From: Xylanibacter muris
GTDB lineage: Bacteria; Bacteroidota; Bacteroidia; Bacteroidales; Bacteroidaceae
Direction of reading: 5' to 3'
Assembly: GCF_013166605.1 (NCBI RefSeq)
Contig: NZ_JABKKF010000015.1
Coordinates: forward strand, 1 to 64,000
DNA: 64,000 nt
Below are positions 20,603 to 29,795 of this stretch, piece by piece. Position 1 is the first letter of the stretch. Every line of letters starts with the position of its first letter. The notes under the pieces were generated by a model. That model saw only the letters and a list, made by a program, of their open reading frames with translations, searched no databases and was not told the origin of the DNA. Position numbers and translations under genes: made by a program.

Positions 20603-21205
20603 ATGAAATTCATAGTGATAAGCCCTCCCGGATTTATTCCGGGAGAGGCTGTTTTGATAAAGCAGCTGTTTGATGCGGGCATGGACACCCTGCACCTCCG
20701 TAAACCGGAAGCAACAATTGACGACTGCGCCCGGCTGCTTGACGAGATACCACAGGAACTGCACCGGAATATAGTGATTCACGACAATTTCCGCCTATGT
20801 GACAGGTATGAGCTGCAAGGAGTACACCTCAACAGCAGGAATACTATTCCACCGAAATTCAGCGGACACCGGCAACACACTGTGTCGGCATCATGCCATA
20901 CGCTGCAGGAAGCAGCAATGCGCAAGGATAATCTTGACTATGTGTTTATAAGCCCTATATTCAACAGCATATCAAAACAGGGATACAGCTCCGCATTTTC
21001 CCAAAAAGAACTTGACATGGCCGCAGAAAAAGGAATAACAGACGATAAGACAATAGCACTCGGAGGCATATCATACGGCATGATACGGCAGCTGCGCAAA
21101 TGGCACTTCGGAGGAGCAGCCTTTCTCGGTGATGTATGGGAGAAAGCCGGACGCGATGATTTTGCCCTCTACGCGGAAAGACTAAGCGTGGAACTGCACG
21201 GATAA
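20603..21205 (+). CDS. Second ThiE/TenI-like protein
   Basis: 200 residues of the thiamine-phosphate synthase/TenI superfamily: LHLRKPEAT, IVIHDNFRLCDRYELQGVHLN, TVSASCHTLQEA, DYVFISPIFNSISKQGY and IALGGIS. Compared with the canonical ThiE two genes upstream, the GP-F-T-TK phosphate loop is replaced by SPIFNSISK and the LGKND motif by LNSRN, so it may be a TenI-type thiazole tautomerase rather than a second synthase. It is the last gene of the operon, 31 bases after thiC. Bacteroidota thi operons often carry such a second copy. Confidence 0.8.
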   Translation: MKFIVISPPGFIPGEAVLIKQLFDAGMDTLHLRKPEATIDDCARLLDEIPQELHRNIVIHDNFRLCDRYELQGVHLNSRNTIPPKFSGHRQHTVSASCHTLQEAAMRKDNLDYVFISPIFNSISKQGYSSAFSQKELDMAAEKGITDDKTIALGGISYGMIRQLRKWHFGGAAFLGDVWEKAGRDDFALYAERLSVELHG

Positions 21206-21233
21206 AACCCCACCGGCCATCAGATCACATTTT

Positions 21234-21250
21234 ACATCGCAAAGCGATAT
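21234..21250. repeat. Solitary 7-bp hairpin of the intergenic repeat family
   Basis: ACATCGC-AAA-GCGATAT, one mismatch from the palindrome seen at 11966, 12187, 31849 and 32039. It lies between the convergent thi operon and the ThiF-like gene and may act as a weak terminator. Confidence 0.5.
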
Positions 21251-21305
21251 CACTTCTCTGAGGATAGATGACAGTGACACCCTAATGACCGATTGGAGCA
21301 TATCA

Positions 21306-22064
21306 TCATTTCCTTCCGCACACAGGACAACCGGCATTTCTGCAGAAAGAAAATCTGTTGAAATCCATCGTAAGGGCATTGAAACGAAGAATGCTGTCGG
21401 TGAGCAGACGACCTGCCCCGGAAAAGTATTTCAATACCTCAGACGCCTGAATACAGCCTATGACACCGACCGCAGGACCCAAGACCCCGACTTCGGAACA
21501 CAACGGAACGGAACCCTCAAGCGGAGGTTCGGGAAACAGACAGCGGAAACAGGCCGTGCCGTGAACGTGGGTGAACGTCTGACCGCCATAGCCAAGCAGA
21601 CCTCCGTATGAGAAAGGTTTGCCCAACGACACACATGTATCGTTGATAAGATACTTCACGGGGAAATTGTCGGTGGCATCTACAATAAAATCATAAGGGG
21701 AAAAAAGCTCCACGGCATTCTCGGGCGTGAGAAAATCACGAAAGACATCAACATGTATGCCGGGATTCATCGCAAGCATCTTTTCCCTTGCCGACTCCAC
21801 CTTTGCACGTCCTGCATCATATGTCGAATGGATTATCTGACGCTGCAGGTTTGACAAGTCGGCCACATCGCCATCGACAATACCGACAGTGCCGACGCCT
21901 GCCGCGGCAAGATACATAAGAACCGGCGAGCCCAGCCCTCCTGCCCCGACAACAAGCACTTTGCCCGAACGTATCCTCAACTGGCCGTCTTCGCCTATAC
22001 CGTCGAGAAGAAGATGACGGCTGTAACGCCTGCGCTCATCTTCGGATAATGACTGCATCTGCAT
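21306..22064 (-). CDS. thiF: ThiF/MoeB/HesA-family adenylyltransferase, probably ThiF
   Basis: 252 residues of the E1-like family that adenylates the C-terminal Gly-Gly of a ubiquitin-like sulfur carrier. Marks: RYSRHLLLDGIGEDGQ at the start, the nucleotide motif GAGGLGSP (about residues 41-48), NLQRQIIHS with the catalytic arginine, DATDNFPVKYLIND, and two Cys pairs, CFRC (about 175) and CPVC (about 247), that bind zinc. With thiS in the convergent operon and no moaD in the window, ThiF is the best guess; MoeB for molybdopterin synthesis is the alternative. Start may be Met1 or Met3. Confidence 0.8.
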   Translation of the reverse strand: MQMQSLSEDERRRYSRHLLLDGIGEDGQLRIRSGKVLVVGAGGLGSPVLMYLAAAGVGTVGIVDGDVADLSNLQRQIIHSTYDAGRAKVESAREKMLAMNPGIHVDVFRDFLTPENAVELFSPYDFIVDATDNFPVKYLINDTCVSLGKPFSYGGLLGYGGQTFTHVHGTACFRCLFPEPPLEGSVPLCSEVGVLGPAVGVIGCIQASEVLKYFSGAGRLLTDSILRFNALTMDFNRFSFCRNAGCPVCGRK

Positions 22065-22068
22065 TTTT

Positions 22069-22701
22069 CTATTTCTCCATTTCTTTCATACGGCTGCGGA
22101 TGAAGTCAGCGACAAACCCGACAGTGTCCTCTATTCCCAACAACGAGGAATTAACACACAGGTCGTATGAAGCGCAATGCCCCCATTTCTTGCCTGTATA
22201 ATAGTTATAATACGAGGAGCGGTCACGGTCTCCTGCCTCTATAATCTTTAAAGCCGCATTGACGTCACACCCGTTGCGGCTGCAGATCCTGTCGATACGG
22301 CTACGGGAGTCGGCTGTAATAAAAACATTCACCGTATTCTGATAGTCACGCAACACATAATCGGCACACCGTCCGACAAACACGCACGAGCCACCGTCGG
22401 CCGCCTTGCGTATCGCATCACTCTGAAACTTGAAAAGGTTTTCCTGTGAGAAGTTGTTGCTGTAGAAACTGTTGTCGCTCACATGGGGGGCATGCATGTG
22501 GAACAAAGACCTGAAAAATCCTTTTTGCTCATCATGCTGCTCGAAGAACTTTTCACAGAATCCGCTTTCCCTGGCTGCAAGACACAAAAGCTCGCGGTCG
22601 TAAAAGCCGCATCCGAAAATGTCAGCAAGCCTGCGGGCGATGGCACTGCCACCGCTGCCGATCTGACGTCCCACGTTAATTATTATGTTCTGATTGTTCA
22701 T
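22069..22701 (-). CDS. Cytidylate kinase-like family protein
   Basis: 210 residues. The N-terminus (IIINVGRQIGSGGSAIARRLAD) is a P-loop-like nucleotide-binding motif, followed by FYDRELL, GSCVFVGRCADYVL, VFITADSRSRIDRI and a C-terminal YYNYYTGKKWGHCASYDLCVNS block. These are typical of the Cytidylate_kin2 family, which is widespread in Bacteroidota and Firmicutes next to MATE transporters. Its true substrate is unsettled. It lies 4 bases before the ThiF-like gene, and its start overlaps the end of the MATE gene by 26 bases, so the three form one unit. Confidence 0.8.
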   Translation of the reverse strand: MNNQNIIINVGRQIGSGGSAIARRLADIFGCGFYDRELLCLAARESGFCEKFFEQHDEQKGFFRSLFHMHAPHVSDNSFYSNNFSQENLFKFQSDAIRKAADGGSCVFVGRCADYVLRDYQNTVNVFITADSRSRIDRICSRNGCDVNAALKIIEAGDRDRSSYYNYYTGKKWGHCASYDLCVNSSLLGIEDTVGFVADFIRSRMKEMEK

Positions 22702-24064
22702 TTACCGTCAACGTTTTATGTTGTTTTTTGAATTTACGCATATAAATCATCATTATTACAAGGGTGATAACCGAAGCAACGGCATCGGATACGGGCATCG
22801 ACCACCATACTCCGTCGACCCCAAAGCGCAGAGGAAGAAGAATAAGCATCGGCAAAAGGAATATCATCTGACGCGAAAGGGAAAGAAACATGCTCACCCC
22901 CGCCTTCCCGATACTGAGGAAAAAGGTGGTGACTACCATCTGACAGCCGACAATGGGAAACGCCAGCATCATTATTCTCAATCCCCTCACGGCCAGTTCT
23001 ATCAATTCGGTGTCACCGGTGAACAGCCTGACACACTGACGGGGAATAAACTCTGCCACGACAAAACCGACTGTGGTGACACACGTGGCGGCGACAACGG
23101 CATATTTCAGCACCTTCATCATACGGTCAAAACGCAACGCCCCGTAATTATATCCGGCAATGGGCTGCATGCCCTGATTGACACCCATAGTGACCATCAC
23201 GAAAATAAACGCAATGCGGTTGGCTATTCCGTAAGCACCGACAGCAAGGTCGCCACTGTATGTATACAAACCTTTATTTATAAATATCACAACGATGCAG
23301 GCACACACATTCATGGAGAAAGGCGACATGCCTATGGCAAGGATATTACGCACAAGACTGCGGTCGAGACGGTAAATGCCGCGCCCGAGATGCAGAAGCT
23401 CTGATTTGTCACAGAATATCCTCATCTGCCATATCAAAGCCAGCACCTGAGAAAGAATGGTGGCGTAGGCGGCTCCGCTGATACCAAAATCAAGAACATA
23501 TATGAATATAGGATCGAGGAACGTGTTTATAATAACGGTGAACATTGTGGCATACATAGCCTGACGGGGTTTTCATGCCGCACGGAGGACAGCATTCATG
23601 CCGAAATACATGTGGGAAAACACGTTGCCAAGCAAGATTACAACCATATAGTCACGGGCGTATGGCAGCGTCTGATCGCTCGCACCGAAGAAATATAGTA
23701 TGGGATTGAGAAACAAAAGACACACCACACTGAACGCGACCCCTATCATAACATTAAGAGTGATGGTATTGCCAAGTATTCTACGGGCTGTAGAATAGTC
23801 CTTCTGTCCGAGTTTCACGGATATACAAGTGGACGCGCCCACACCCACAGCAGCACCGAAAGCCGCAGACAAATTCATGAAGGGGAAAGTCAAGGCCAGT
23901 CCAGAGATAGCCACGGCTCCCACACCCTGGCCTATAAATATACTGTCGACCATATTATACAGGGATGCGGCCGTCATGGCCACAATAGCCGGCAGACAAT
24001 ACTGAAGAAGCAGTGAGCCGACCGGCTTCGTTCCCAATTCCAATGTTGATTGAGTATTATCCAT
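22676..24064 (-). pseudogene. MATE-family multidrug efflux transporter with an in-frame TGA
   Basis: The same reading frame runs from the ATG at 24064 (MDNTQSTLELGTKPVGSLLLQ) to a TAA at 22676, 462 codons, the usual MATE length, but codon TGA at 23573-23575 interrupts it. The N-terminal 163 residues (NMVDSIFIGQGVGAVAISGLAL) and the C-terminal part (MYATMFTVIINTFLDPIFIY; GVNQGMQPIAGYNYGA) are both well conserved. The family normally reads AVLRASGNP-KAM across this point; here it is AVLRAA-stop-KPRQAM, as expected from GGA changing to TGA. No base is lost. It may be an inactivated gene, a strain polymorphism or a sequencing error. Twelve helices expected; a sodium or proton antiporter for drugs. 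Confidence 0.8.
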
Positions 24065-24109
24065 ATCTTTCTTTTTACCGGATGCAAAATTACAAATTTA
24101 TTCGGGATT

Positions 24110-24643
24110 TCAATAATTCTCAATGGCTTTCATTCTCTTACGGCGCTGCTTTTTCGACACATAATGACGGTCAAAGACATTGAGAAACGAAAGAAAATCC
24201 TTTCCGGACGGTTTGGGAGCAACAGCTCCCTCTGCCTTTATCTTCATTGCCAAACCCATATTCTTCAATATGTCTTTCCTGGCACGCCCGTATACAACGA
24301 CCTCGCTGAGCCTGTTGTATTCGGGCAAAAGCCCTATGGTGTCGGTGAAAGACTCCAGACTGACTCTTCGTATTATATATCCGCTTCTGCGGAATGTCAG
24401 TCCCGCCTTTACCGAATCGGCAGAAAACCGTCCCTGCCAGTCTGTTCTGACAATCCTCAAACCGTCATCTATTATAACATCAACATCGCGCATCGGGATA
24501 CGGGATTCAAGGTCAATGACAACTCCACGGAATGTCTGACCGTATATTTCTGTACTGATACCAGACAGCATCAACAGAAAAAGCAAATGAATATAACCGG
24601 TATTTATCAAATTTGCATCCGTGACACGGAATCGCCGCACCAC
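24110..24643 (-). CDS. Exported protein with a carboxypeptidase-regulatory-like domain
   Basis: 177 residues. A hydrophobic signal region (GYIHLLFLLMLSGISTEIYGQ, about residues 16-36) precedes TFRGVVIDLESRIPMRDVDV and TDWQGRFSADSVKAG, the beginning of a CarboxypepD-regulatory-like (transthyretin-type) domain as found at the N-terminus of TonB-dependent receptors and in stand-alone Bacteroidota proteins. RLSEVVVYGR is reminiscent of a TonB-plug start, but no barrel follows; the rest is basic (KKQRRKRMKAIENY). The first 15 residues may be upstream leader; an internal Met at residue 25 is too deep in the signal. Function unknown. Confidence 0.6.
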   Translation of the reverse strand: MVRRFRVTDANLINTGYIHLLFLLMLSGISTEIYGQTFRGVVIDLESRIPMRDVDVIIDDGLRIVRTDWQGRFSADSVKAGLTFRRSGYIIRRVSLESFTDTIGLLPEYNRLSEVVVYGRARKDILKNMGLAMKIKAEGAVAPKPSGKDFLSFLNVFDRHYVSKKQRRKRMKAIENY

Positions 24644-24799
24644 GGATGCAAATATATTTATTAAAATCGGAAATGAACAGGTTACAGATAAGTTATCTTA
24701 CAAAAACAAGTTTATTTATCCTATCATTTCTTTTTTTTACCAAAAATATGTTTATGAGGCATCCGTACCACATATCACAATGCCCCAAGACTACAGCCA

Positions 24800-25906
24800 T
24801 CAGACAGCCAACGGCTCGTAAGGCAACCCGAAGACATCGGCAACAGCCTTATACACGACCTCTCCCTCTACGATATTCAACCCCTCAAAAAGAGCCTTGT
24901 CATCGGCACAAGCCTTACGCCATCCCTTGTCGGCAAGGGCAAGGGCATATTTCAATGTGGCATTGGTCAATGCAAGTGTCGAACTGTTAGGCACGGCCCC
25001 GGGGATATTTGCCACGGCATAATGTACGATATCATCAACAATATAAACAGGCTCGCTATGAGTTGTGGGGTGAGAGGTCTCGAAGCATCCGCCCTGGTCG
25101 ATGGCCACATCGACAAGTACAGAACCGGGTTCCATCAGTCCAAGCATATCACGGGTGATAAGATGCGGAGCCTTGTCACCGGGAATAAGGACAGAGCCTA
25201 CAACAATATCCACATCGGGAAGCTCTCTAACGATGTTATGATGCGAAGAATACAGTGTATCGACATTCGGAGGCATGGTTATCGACAGCTCGCGTAACAG
25301 GGAAAGGTTTATATCGGCTATAAGCACATTGGCACCCATACCGGCCGCCACCCTCGCTGCGGCCTGCCCTACAATGCCACCTCCAAGCACAAGCACTTTC
25401 ACCGGCTTGACACCGGGAACACCACATATAAGCTTGCCTTTGCCACCCTTGGTCTTCTGGAGATAATATGCCCCGTTTATTGTTGCCATACGTCCGGCCA
25501 CCTCACTCATAGGAACAAGCAACGGAAGAGAACCGTCGGAAAGCTGCACCGTCTCATAGGCCAGACAGACACCGCCACTCTCAATCATGGCTTCCGTGAG
25601 CCTGCGGTCGCATGCAAAATGGAAATAAGTGAACACAAGCTGACCTTTTCTGACCAAAGGATACTCCACGGCTATCGGCTCCTTCACTTTCACTATCATG
25701 TCGGCCACAGCGTAAGTCTCCTCTATCGTGGGAACAATAACGGCTCCAACGCGACTGTAAGCCTCATCAGGAAATCCGCTGCCAATTCCGGCCGTATGCT
25801 GTACATACACCTCATGACCGTGCTTCACCATCTCTGCAACGCCTGCCGGAGTCATCCCTACGCGGCTCTCGTTGTTCTTAATCTCTTTAGGAATACCGAT
25901 TTTCAT
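24800..25906 (-). CDS. ald: Alanine dehydrogenase
   Basis: 368 residues from the ATG at 25906 (MKIGIPKEIKNNESRVG), the standard start of the family; a further ATG at 25933 adds nine unrelated residues. The enzyme interconverts L-alanine and pyruvate plus ammonia with NAD. Marks: RVGMTPAGV, KVKEP, FTYFHFA, AYETVQ, PMSEVAGRMA, the NAD-binding LVLGGGIVGQAAARVAAGMGA (glycine-rich Rossmann turn GGGIVG), SVLIPGDKAP, DVAIDQGGCFETSHPTTH and NIPGAVPNSST. It stands alone, divergent from the peroxiredoxin gene. Confidence 0.95.
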   Translation of the reverse strand: MKIGIPKEIKNNESRVGMTPAGVAEMVKHGHEVYVQHTAGIGSGFPDEAYSRVGAVIVPTIEETYAVADMIVKVKEPIAVEYPLVRKGQLVFTYFHFACDRRLTEAMIESGGVCLAYETVQLSDGSLPLLVPMSEVAGRMATINGAYYLQKTKGGKGKLICGVPGVKPVKVLVLGGGIVGQAAARVAAGMGANVLIADINLSLLRELSITMPPNVDTLYSSHHNIVRELPDVDIVVGSVLIPGDKAPHLITRDMLGLMEPGSVLVDVAIDQGGCFETSHPTTHSEPVYIVDDIVHYAVANIPGAVPNSSTLALTNATLKYALALADKGWRKACADDKALFEGLNIVEGEVVYKAVADVFGLPYEPLAV

Positions 25907-26160
25907 AATTCCAAGGTTTTTACAGTTAAACAATCATCATTGCACAGGCACAGAGCACGAGACTTGAAAAAGGACACCGAGGCCCGTATGCCATACAATA
26001 ATATAACAGGCTACAAATATACGTTTTTTATGTCAAAGTAGTATAATCCGCAAATATATTTTTCATAATAGCAGAAAAAAAACAATAAAAGGAGATTCTT
26101 GTCGTTTTCAAATAACAGAAAACATTTTCACTGATATAAAAAACAACAATAACTACAGCT

Positions 26161-26616
26161 ATGATTGAAATTGGAAACAAAGCACCGGAAATTCTCGGAC
26201 GTGACGAGAACGGCAACGAGATCAGACTAAGCGACTATTCGGGAAAAAAACTTGTGCTGTATTTCTATCCCAAAGACATGACTCCCGGATGTACATCGGA
26301 AGCATGCAGCCTGCGCGACAATCATCAGGCTCTGCTCGACAAGGGATATGAAATACTCGGAGTCAGCATTAACGATGAAAAGTCTCATCAGAAATTCATT
26401 GAAAAACACGGACTTCCTTTTCATCTGATAGCCGATACTGACCATTCTCTTGCCGAGACTTTCGGGGTATGGGGCGAGAAAAGCATGTGCGGCAGAAAAT
26501 ATTTCGGAGTGTTCCGTACAACGTTCATAATAAACGGGGAAGGAATAGTGGAACATATAATCACTCCAAAACAAATAAAAGTAAAGGAACATGCAAATCA
26601 GATATTGAATATATAA
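26161..26616 (+). CDS. bcp: Thioredoxin-dependent peroxiredoxin Bcp
   Basis: 151 residues, an atypical two-Cys peroxiredoxin (BCP/PrxQ type) that reduces hydrogen and lipid peroxides with thioredoxin. The active-site block is YPKDMTPGCTSEACSLRD, with peroxidatic Cys44 and resolving Cys49 five residues later, plus GVSINDEKSHQKFIEKHGLPF and VFRTTFIINGEG. There is no signal peptide, so it is cytoplasmic. Monocistronic and followed by a very strong terminator. Confidence 0.93.
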   Translation: MIEIGNKAPEILGRDENGNEIRLSDYSGKKLVLYFYPKDMTPGCTSEACSLRDNHQALLDKGYEILGVSINDEKSHQKFIEKHGLPFHLIADTDHSLAETFGVWGEKSMCGRKYFGVFRTTFIINGEGIVEHIITPKQIKVKEHANQILNI

Positions 26617-26635
26617 GCTCATATCATCAAATATA

Positions 26636-26698
26636 TGGCATTATATAAAATGTCCGGAAATCTCTTTAATGGATTTCCGGACATTTTATATAATGCCA
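26636..26698. terminator. Long bidirectional terminator between bcp and asnS
   Basis: 27-bp perfect inverted repeat (26636-26662 with 26672-26698) and a 9-base loop. The A/T-rich outer arms supply U-runs for both convergent genes. Confidence 0.85.
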
Positions 26699-26749
26699 CA
26701 CTTTCTGCTGACGTCCATGACAGAAGAAAGACGTACGGCCATTCCTTTA

Positions 26750-28153
26750 TCAGAACTCTGCAGTTTTCGGTGTCCTCGGGAACGGAATGACATCACGGAT
26801 ATTCTGCATTCCGGTGACAAAGAGAATAAGACGCTCAAAGCCAAGACCGAAACCTCCATGAGGACATGAGCCGTACTTACGCGTGTCAAGATACCACCAC
26901 ATATCCTTCATCGGGATATTACGCTCGGATATTTCCGCCATAAGTTTGTCGTAGTCTTCCTCACGTACGCTACCGCCTATAATCTCGCCTATCTGCGGAA
27001 ACAGCACGTCTGTACCCTGAACGGTCTTGCCATCGTCGTTTATCTTCATATAGAATGCCTTTATTTCCTTAGGATAGTCTGTCATAATCACAGGTTTCCT
27101 GAAATACTCTTCCACAAGGTAACGCTCATGCTCGCTTGCAAGGTCTGTGCCCCAGCTTACGGGAAACTCAAACTTATGCCCGTTTGCCACTGCCTCTTCA
27201 AGGATTTTAATACCCTCGGTATAAGGCAGACGTACGAAAGACTCGTCTACAACAGACTTAAGACGCTCTATAAGAGTCTTGTCTATCATCTTGTTGAGGA
27301 ACTCAAGATCGTCCTGACAATTGTCCAATGCCCACTGTACGCAGTATTTGATGAAATCTTCCTCAAGATCCATAAGGCCGTTCAAGTCGATGAACGAAAC
27401 CTCCGGCTCTATCATCCAAAACTCCGCAAGATGACGCGGAGTGTTTGAATTCTCGGCTCGGAATGTCGGACCGAAAGTATAAATTGCTCCCAAAGCCGTG
27501 GCGCCAAGCTCACCTTCAAGCTGTCCGCTTACAGTAAGAGAGGCTTGCTTACCGAAGAAATCATCATCATAGATAATCTTTCCATCCGCGTCTTTCTTGA
27601 GGTCATAGAGATTCTTTGTAGTGACCTGAAACATCTGGCCGGCCCCTTCACAGTCGCTGGCTGTGATAAGCGGAGAATGGAAATAAAAGAATCCATGGTC
27701 ATGGAAATATTTATGGATGGCTATAGCCATGTTATGACGTATGCGCATTACGGCACCGAATGTATTTGTACGCAAACGCAGATGGGCATGCTGACGCATG
27801 TATTCAAAGCTCTGGCCTTTTTTCTGCATAGGATAGTCACTGCCGCATGTTCCATAGATTTTCAGTTCATGACACTGTATCTCTACCGTCTGGCCTGCTC
27901 CCTGACTTTCCACAAGCTCGCCCGTGGCACTTATACATGAACCTGTTGTGATTTGCCTGAGCATATCACCGTCAAACTTTGCCGGATCAACCACAATCTG
28001 GATATTCTTTATTGTCGAGCCGTCATTAAGGGCAATGAAGTCTACTGCCTTGCTGCTACGGTGAGTGCGAACCCATCCTCTTACGTTAACCTCTGCTCCG
28101 AAATCAGTACGTCTGAGAGCATCAACAACTTTTGTTCTCTTAATCTCTTGCAT
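26750..28153 (-). CDS. asnS: Asparaginyl-tRNA synthetase
   Basis: 467 residues, the usual class IIb size. It charges tRNA-Asn with asparagine. The OB-fold anticodon-binding domain ([22 protein letters not shown]) occupies about residues 15-120; the catalytic domain carries motif 2 ([19 protein letters not shown]) and motif 3 ([15 protein letters not shown]). The C-terminal VIPFPRTP is standard. Its presence suggests direct charging of Asn rather than the amidation route. Monocistronic; the upstream 84-base gap holds the terminator of the next gene. Confidence 0.96.
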   Translation of the reverse strand: MQEIKRTKVVDALRRTDFGAEVNVRGWVRTHRSSKAVDFIALNDGSTIKNIQIVVDPAKFDGDMLRQITTGSCISATGELVESQGAGQTVEIQCHELKIYGTCGSDYPMQKKGQSFEYMRQHAHLRLRTNTFGAVMRIRHNMAIAIHKYFHDHGFFYFHSPLITASDCEGAGQMFQVTTKNLYDLKKDADGKIIYDDDFFGKQASLTVSGQLEGELGATALGAIYTFGPTFRAENSNTPRHLAEFWMIEPEVSFIDLNGLMDLEEDFIKYCVQWALDNCQDDLEFLNKMIDKTLIERLKSVVDESFVRLPYTEGIKILEEAVANGHKFEFPVSWGTDLASEHERYLVEEYFRKPVIMTDYPKEIKAFYMKINDDGKTVQGTDVLFPQIGEIIGGSVREEDYDKLMAEISERNIPMKDMWWYLDTRKYGSCPHGGFGLGFERLILFVTGMQNIRDVIPFPRTPKTAEF

Positions 28154-28181
28154 ATTATACTTGTTTTTATAAGGCCGAAAA

Positions 28182-28203
28182 GTTAAGCCATTAAAGGCTT
28201 AAC
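28182..28203 (-). terminator. Terminator after the RluB-like gene
   Basis: Perfect 8-bp inverted repeat GTTAAGCC/GGCTTAAC with a 6-base loop, followed on the minus strand by TTTT. Confidence 0.65.
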
Positions 28204-28237
28204 TCTCCGATTCCTGTTTAGTATATGTTTTTTATTC

Positions 28238-29710
28238 TTACTCGTATGCACCCATGCGAAGGCGGTCAACCTCCTCTTCCGTGAGATAACGCCAGTCACC
28301 GCGACGGAGGTTTTTCTTTGTAAGACCGGCAAACTGCACGCGGTCGAGTTTTGTTACCCTATAGCCAAGACTTTCGAATATACGCCTTACAATACGATTC
28401 TTTCCACTGTGAATCTCAATGCCTACCTGTTTTTTATCGGTCGCATCGGCATATTCGACAGCATCAGCCTTAATCTCTCCGTCTTCCAACATTATACCGT
28501 CACGTATCTGCTGTAAATCGTGAGCCGTAATATTGCGGTCGAGATATACATGGTAAATCTTCTTCTTTAGGAATTTCGGATGTGTCAGCTTACTTGCAAG
28601 ATTGCCGTCATTGGTAAGCAAAAGCACACCTGTGGTATTGCGGTCGAGACGCCCTACAGGATATATACGCTCCGAACATGCGTTCTTTACAATATCCATA
28701 ACGGTCTTGCGTTGCTGGGGATCATCGCTCGTGGTCACATAATCCTTCGGTTTGTTAAGCAACACGTATACTTTCTTCTCGATATTGACAATCTGGTCAT
28801 GGAATTTTACCACATCGTTACGCAGGACTTTCGTTCCAAGTTCTGTAACAACGGTTCCGTTTACACTAACGACCCCTGCCTGGATGAATTCATCCGCCTC
28901 ACGACGGCTGCATACACCGGCATTTGCGAGGAACTTATTAAGACGTATAGGCTCATTGGGATCATAATTCTCCTCCTTATACTCTATACGCTTCTTGAAA
29001 CTGTACTTTGCATTAGGATCATAATCCGCAGAATGCTGACGATAACCACCGCGGTTGTTGTTATAGCCCTGTTGACCGTAGCCGCCACGATTGTTGTTAT
29101 AACCGCCGCGCTGCTGATAACCACCGCGGTTGTTATAGCCCTGTTGACCGTAACCGCCACGATTGTTGTTATAACCGCCACGCTGCTGATAACCGCCGCG
29201 ATTGTTGTTATAGCCTTGCTGACCGTAACCGCTCTGCTGATAACCTGTATTATCCTCACCTTCACCATTGTTATTATAACGGGGACGGAAGCCACCGCCA
29301 CGGTTGTTGTTGTAACCACCCTGCTGTTGATAGCCGCCACGGTTGTTGTTGTAACCACCCTGCTGTTGATAGCCGCCACGGTTGTTGTTATAACCGCCAC
29401 GCTGCTGATAGCCGCCATCCGCATTATTGTTATTATAGCGCGGACGATACTGACGCTGTGGAGCACCGGACTGAAGGCCAGCTCCGAATCCTTCCGGACG
29501 GAAACCACCGTCATCATTGCCGCCTTTATTATAACCGGGACGCTGATTGTTGTAAGGACGCGACTGGTGAATACGCGGACGTGGAGAACGCCCCGGAGTA
29601 CGATAGCTCTGATAATTTCCTGTCTGACCTGACGTTTGATAACCTTCACGGCTGCCGGCATTCTGCTCATTTAACATTTCCTCCGGCTTCTTTTCATTTT
29701 CAAAATCCAT
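28238..29710 (-). CDS. rluB: Pseudouridine synthase (RluB/RsuA family) with an RGG/GYN-rich N-terminal tail
   Basis: 490 residues. The C-terminal half (about residues 255-490) is an ordinary RsuA/RluB-type enzyme: S4 RNA-binding domain (IRLNKFLANAGVCSRREADEFI, about 257-300) and catalytic motif GRLDRNTTGVLLLTNDG with its Asp. This group modifies U2605 of 23S rRNA in E. coli. The N-terminal half is a low-complexity region of Gly, Asn, Tyr, Gln and Arg, with eight GYNN(N)RGG units between about residues 100 and 222. Such tails are expected to be disordered and can bind RNA or form condensates. Expanded tails of this kind occur on RNA-binding proteins in Bacteroidota, but their size varies. Confidence 0.9.
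   Translation of the reverse strand: MDFENEKKPEEMLNEQNAGSREGYQTSGQTGNYQSYRTPGRSPRPRIHQSRPYNNQRPGYNKGGNDDGGFRPEGFGAGLQSGAPQRQYRPRYNNNNADGGYQQRGGYNNNRGGYQQQGGYNNNRGGYQQQGGYNNNRGGGFRPRYNNNGEGEDNTGYQQSGYGQQGYNNNRGGYQQRGGYNNNRGGYGQQGYNNRGGYQQRGGYNNNRGGYGQQGYNNNRGGYRQHSADYDPNAKYSFKKRIEYKEENYDPNEPIRLNKFLANAGVCSRREADEFIQAGVVSVNGTVVTELGTKVLRNDVVKFHDQIVNIEKKVYVLLNKPKDYVTTSDDPQQRKTVMDIVKNACSERIYPVGRLDRNTTGVLLLTNDGNLASKLTHPKFLKKKIYHVYLDRNITAHDLQQIRDGIMLEDGEIKADAVEYADATDKKQVGIEIHSGKNRIVRRIFESLGYRVTKLDRVQFAGLTKKNLRRGDWRYLTEEEVDRLRMGAYE
29044..29415 (-). repeat. In-frame tandem repeats inside the pseudouridine synthase gene
   Basis: Short GC-rich units (CCGCCACGATTGTTGTTATA-like on the + strand) repeat with slight variation about eight times, in phase with the reading frame. 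They encode GYNNNRGG followed by YQQ, YGQQ or YQQQ spacers. Likely prone to copy-number change by slippage. Confidence 0.8.
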
Positions 29711-29795
29711 AATCGTTTTAATTTAAATACAGCCTCACGGCCACTTGTTTTGTTTTATGTATTGTTTATTATTGATTGCTGATTTTCAGAATTAA

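Noticed and set aside
23573-23575. Selenocysteine or recoded TGA in the MATE gene
   Set aside because: The family has Gly here, not Cys, and no SECIS-like hairpin is seen; other genes in the window end in TGA normally.
29044-29415. Possible CRISPR or minisatellite outside a gene
   Set aside because: The repeats are short, contiguous and in phase with a conserved reading frame.
28580-29632. 350-residue open frame on the + strand, opposite the pseudouridine synthase
   Set aside because: Its Ile/Val/Thr-rich monotony is the antisense of the GYNNNRGG repeats; the minus-strand gene has clear S4 and catalytic motifs.
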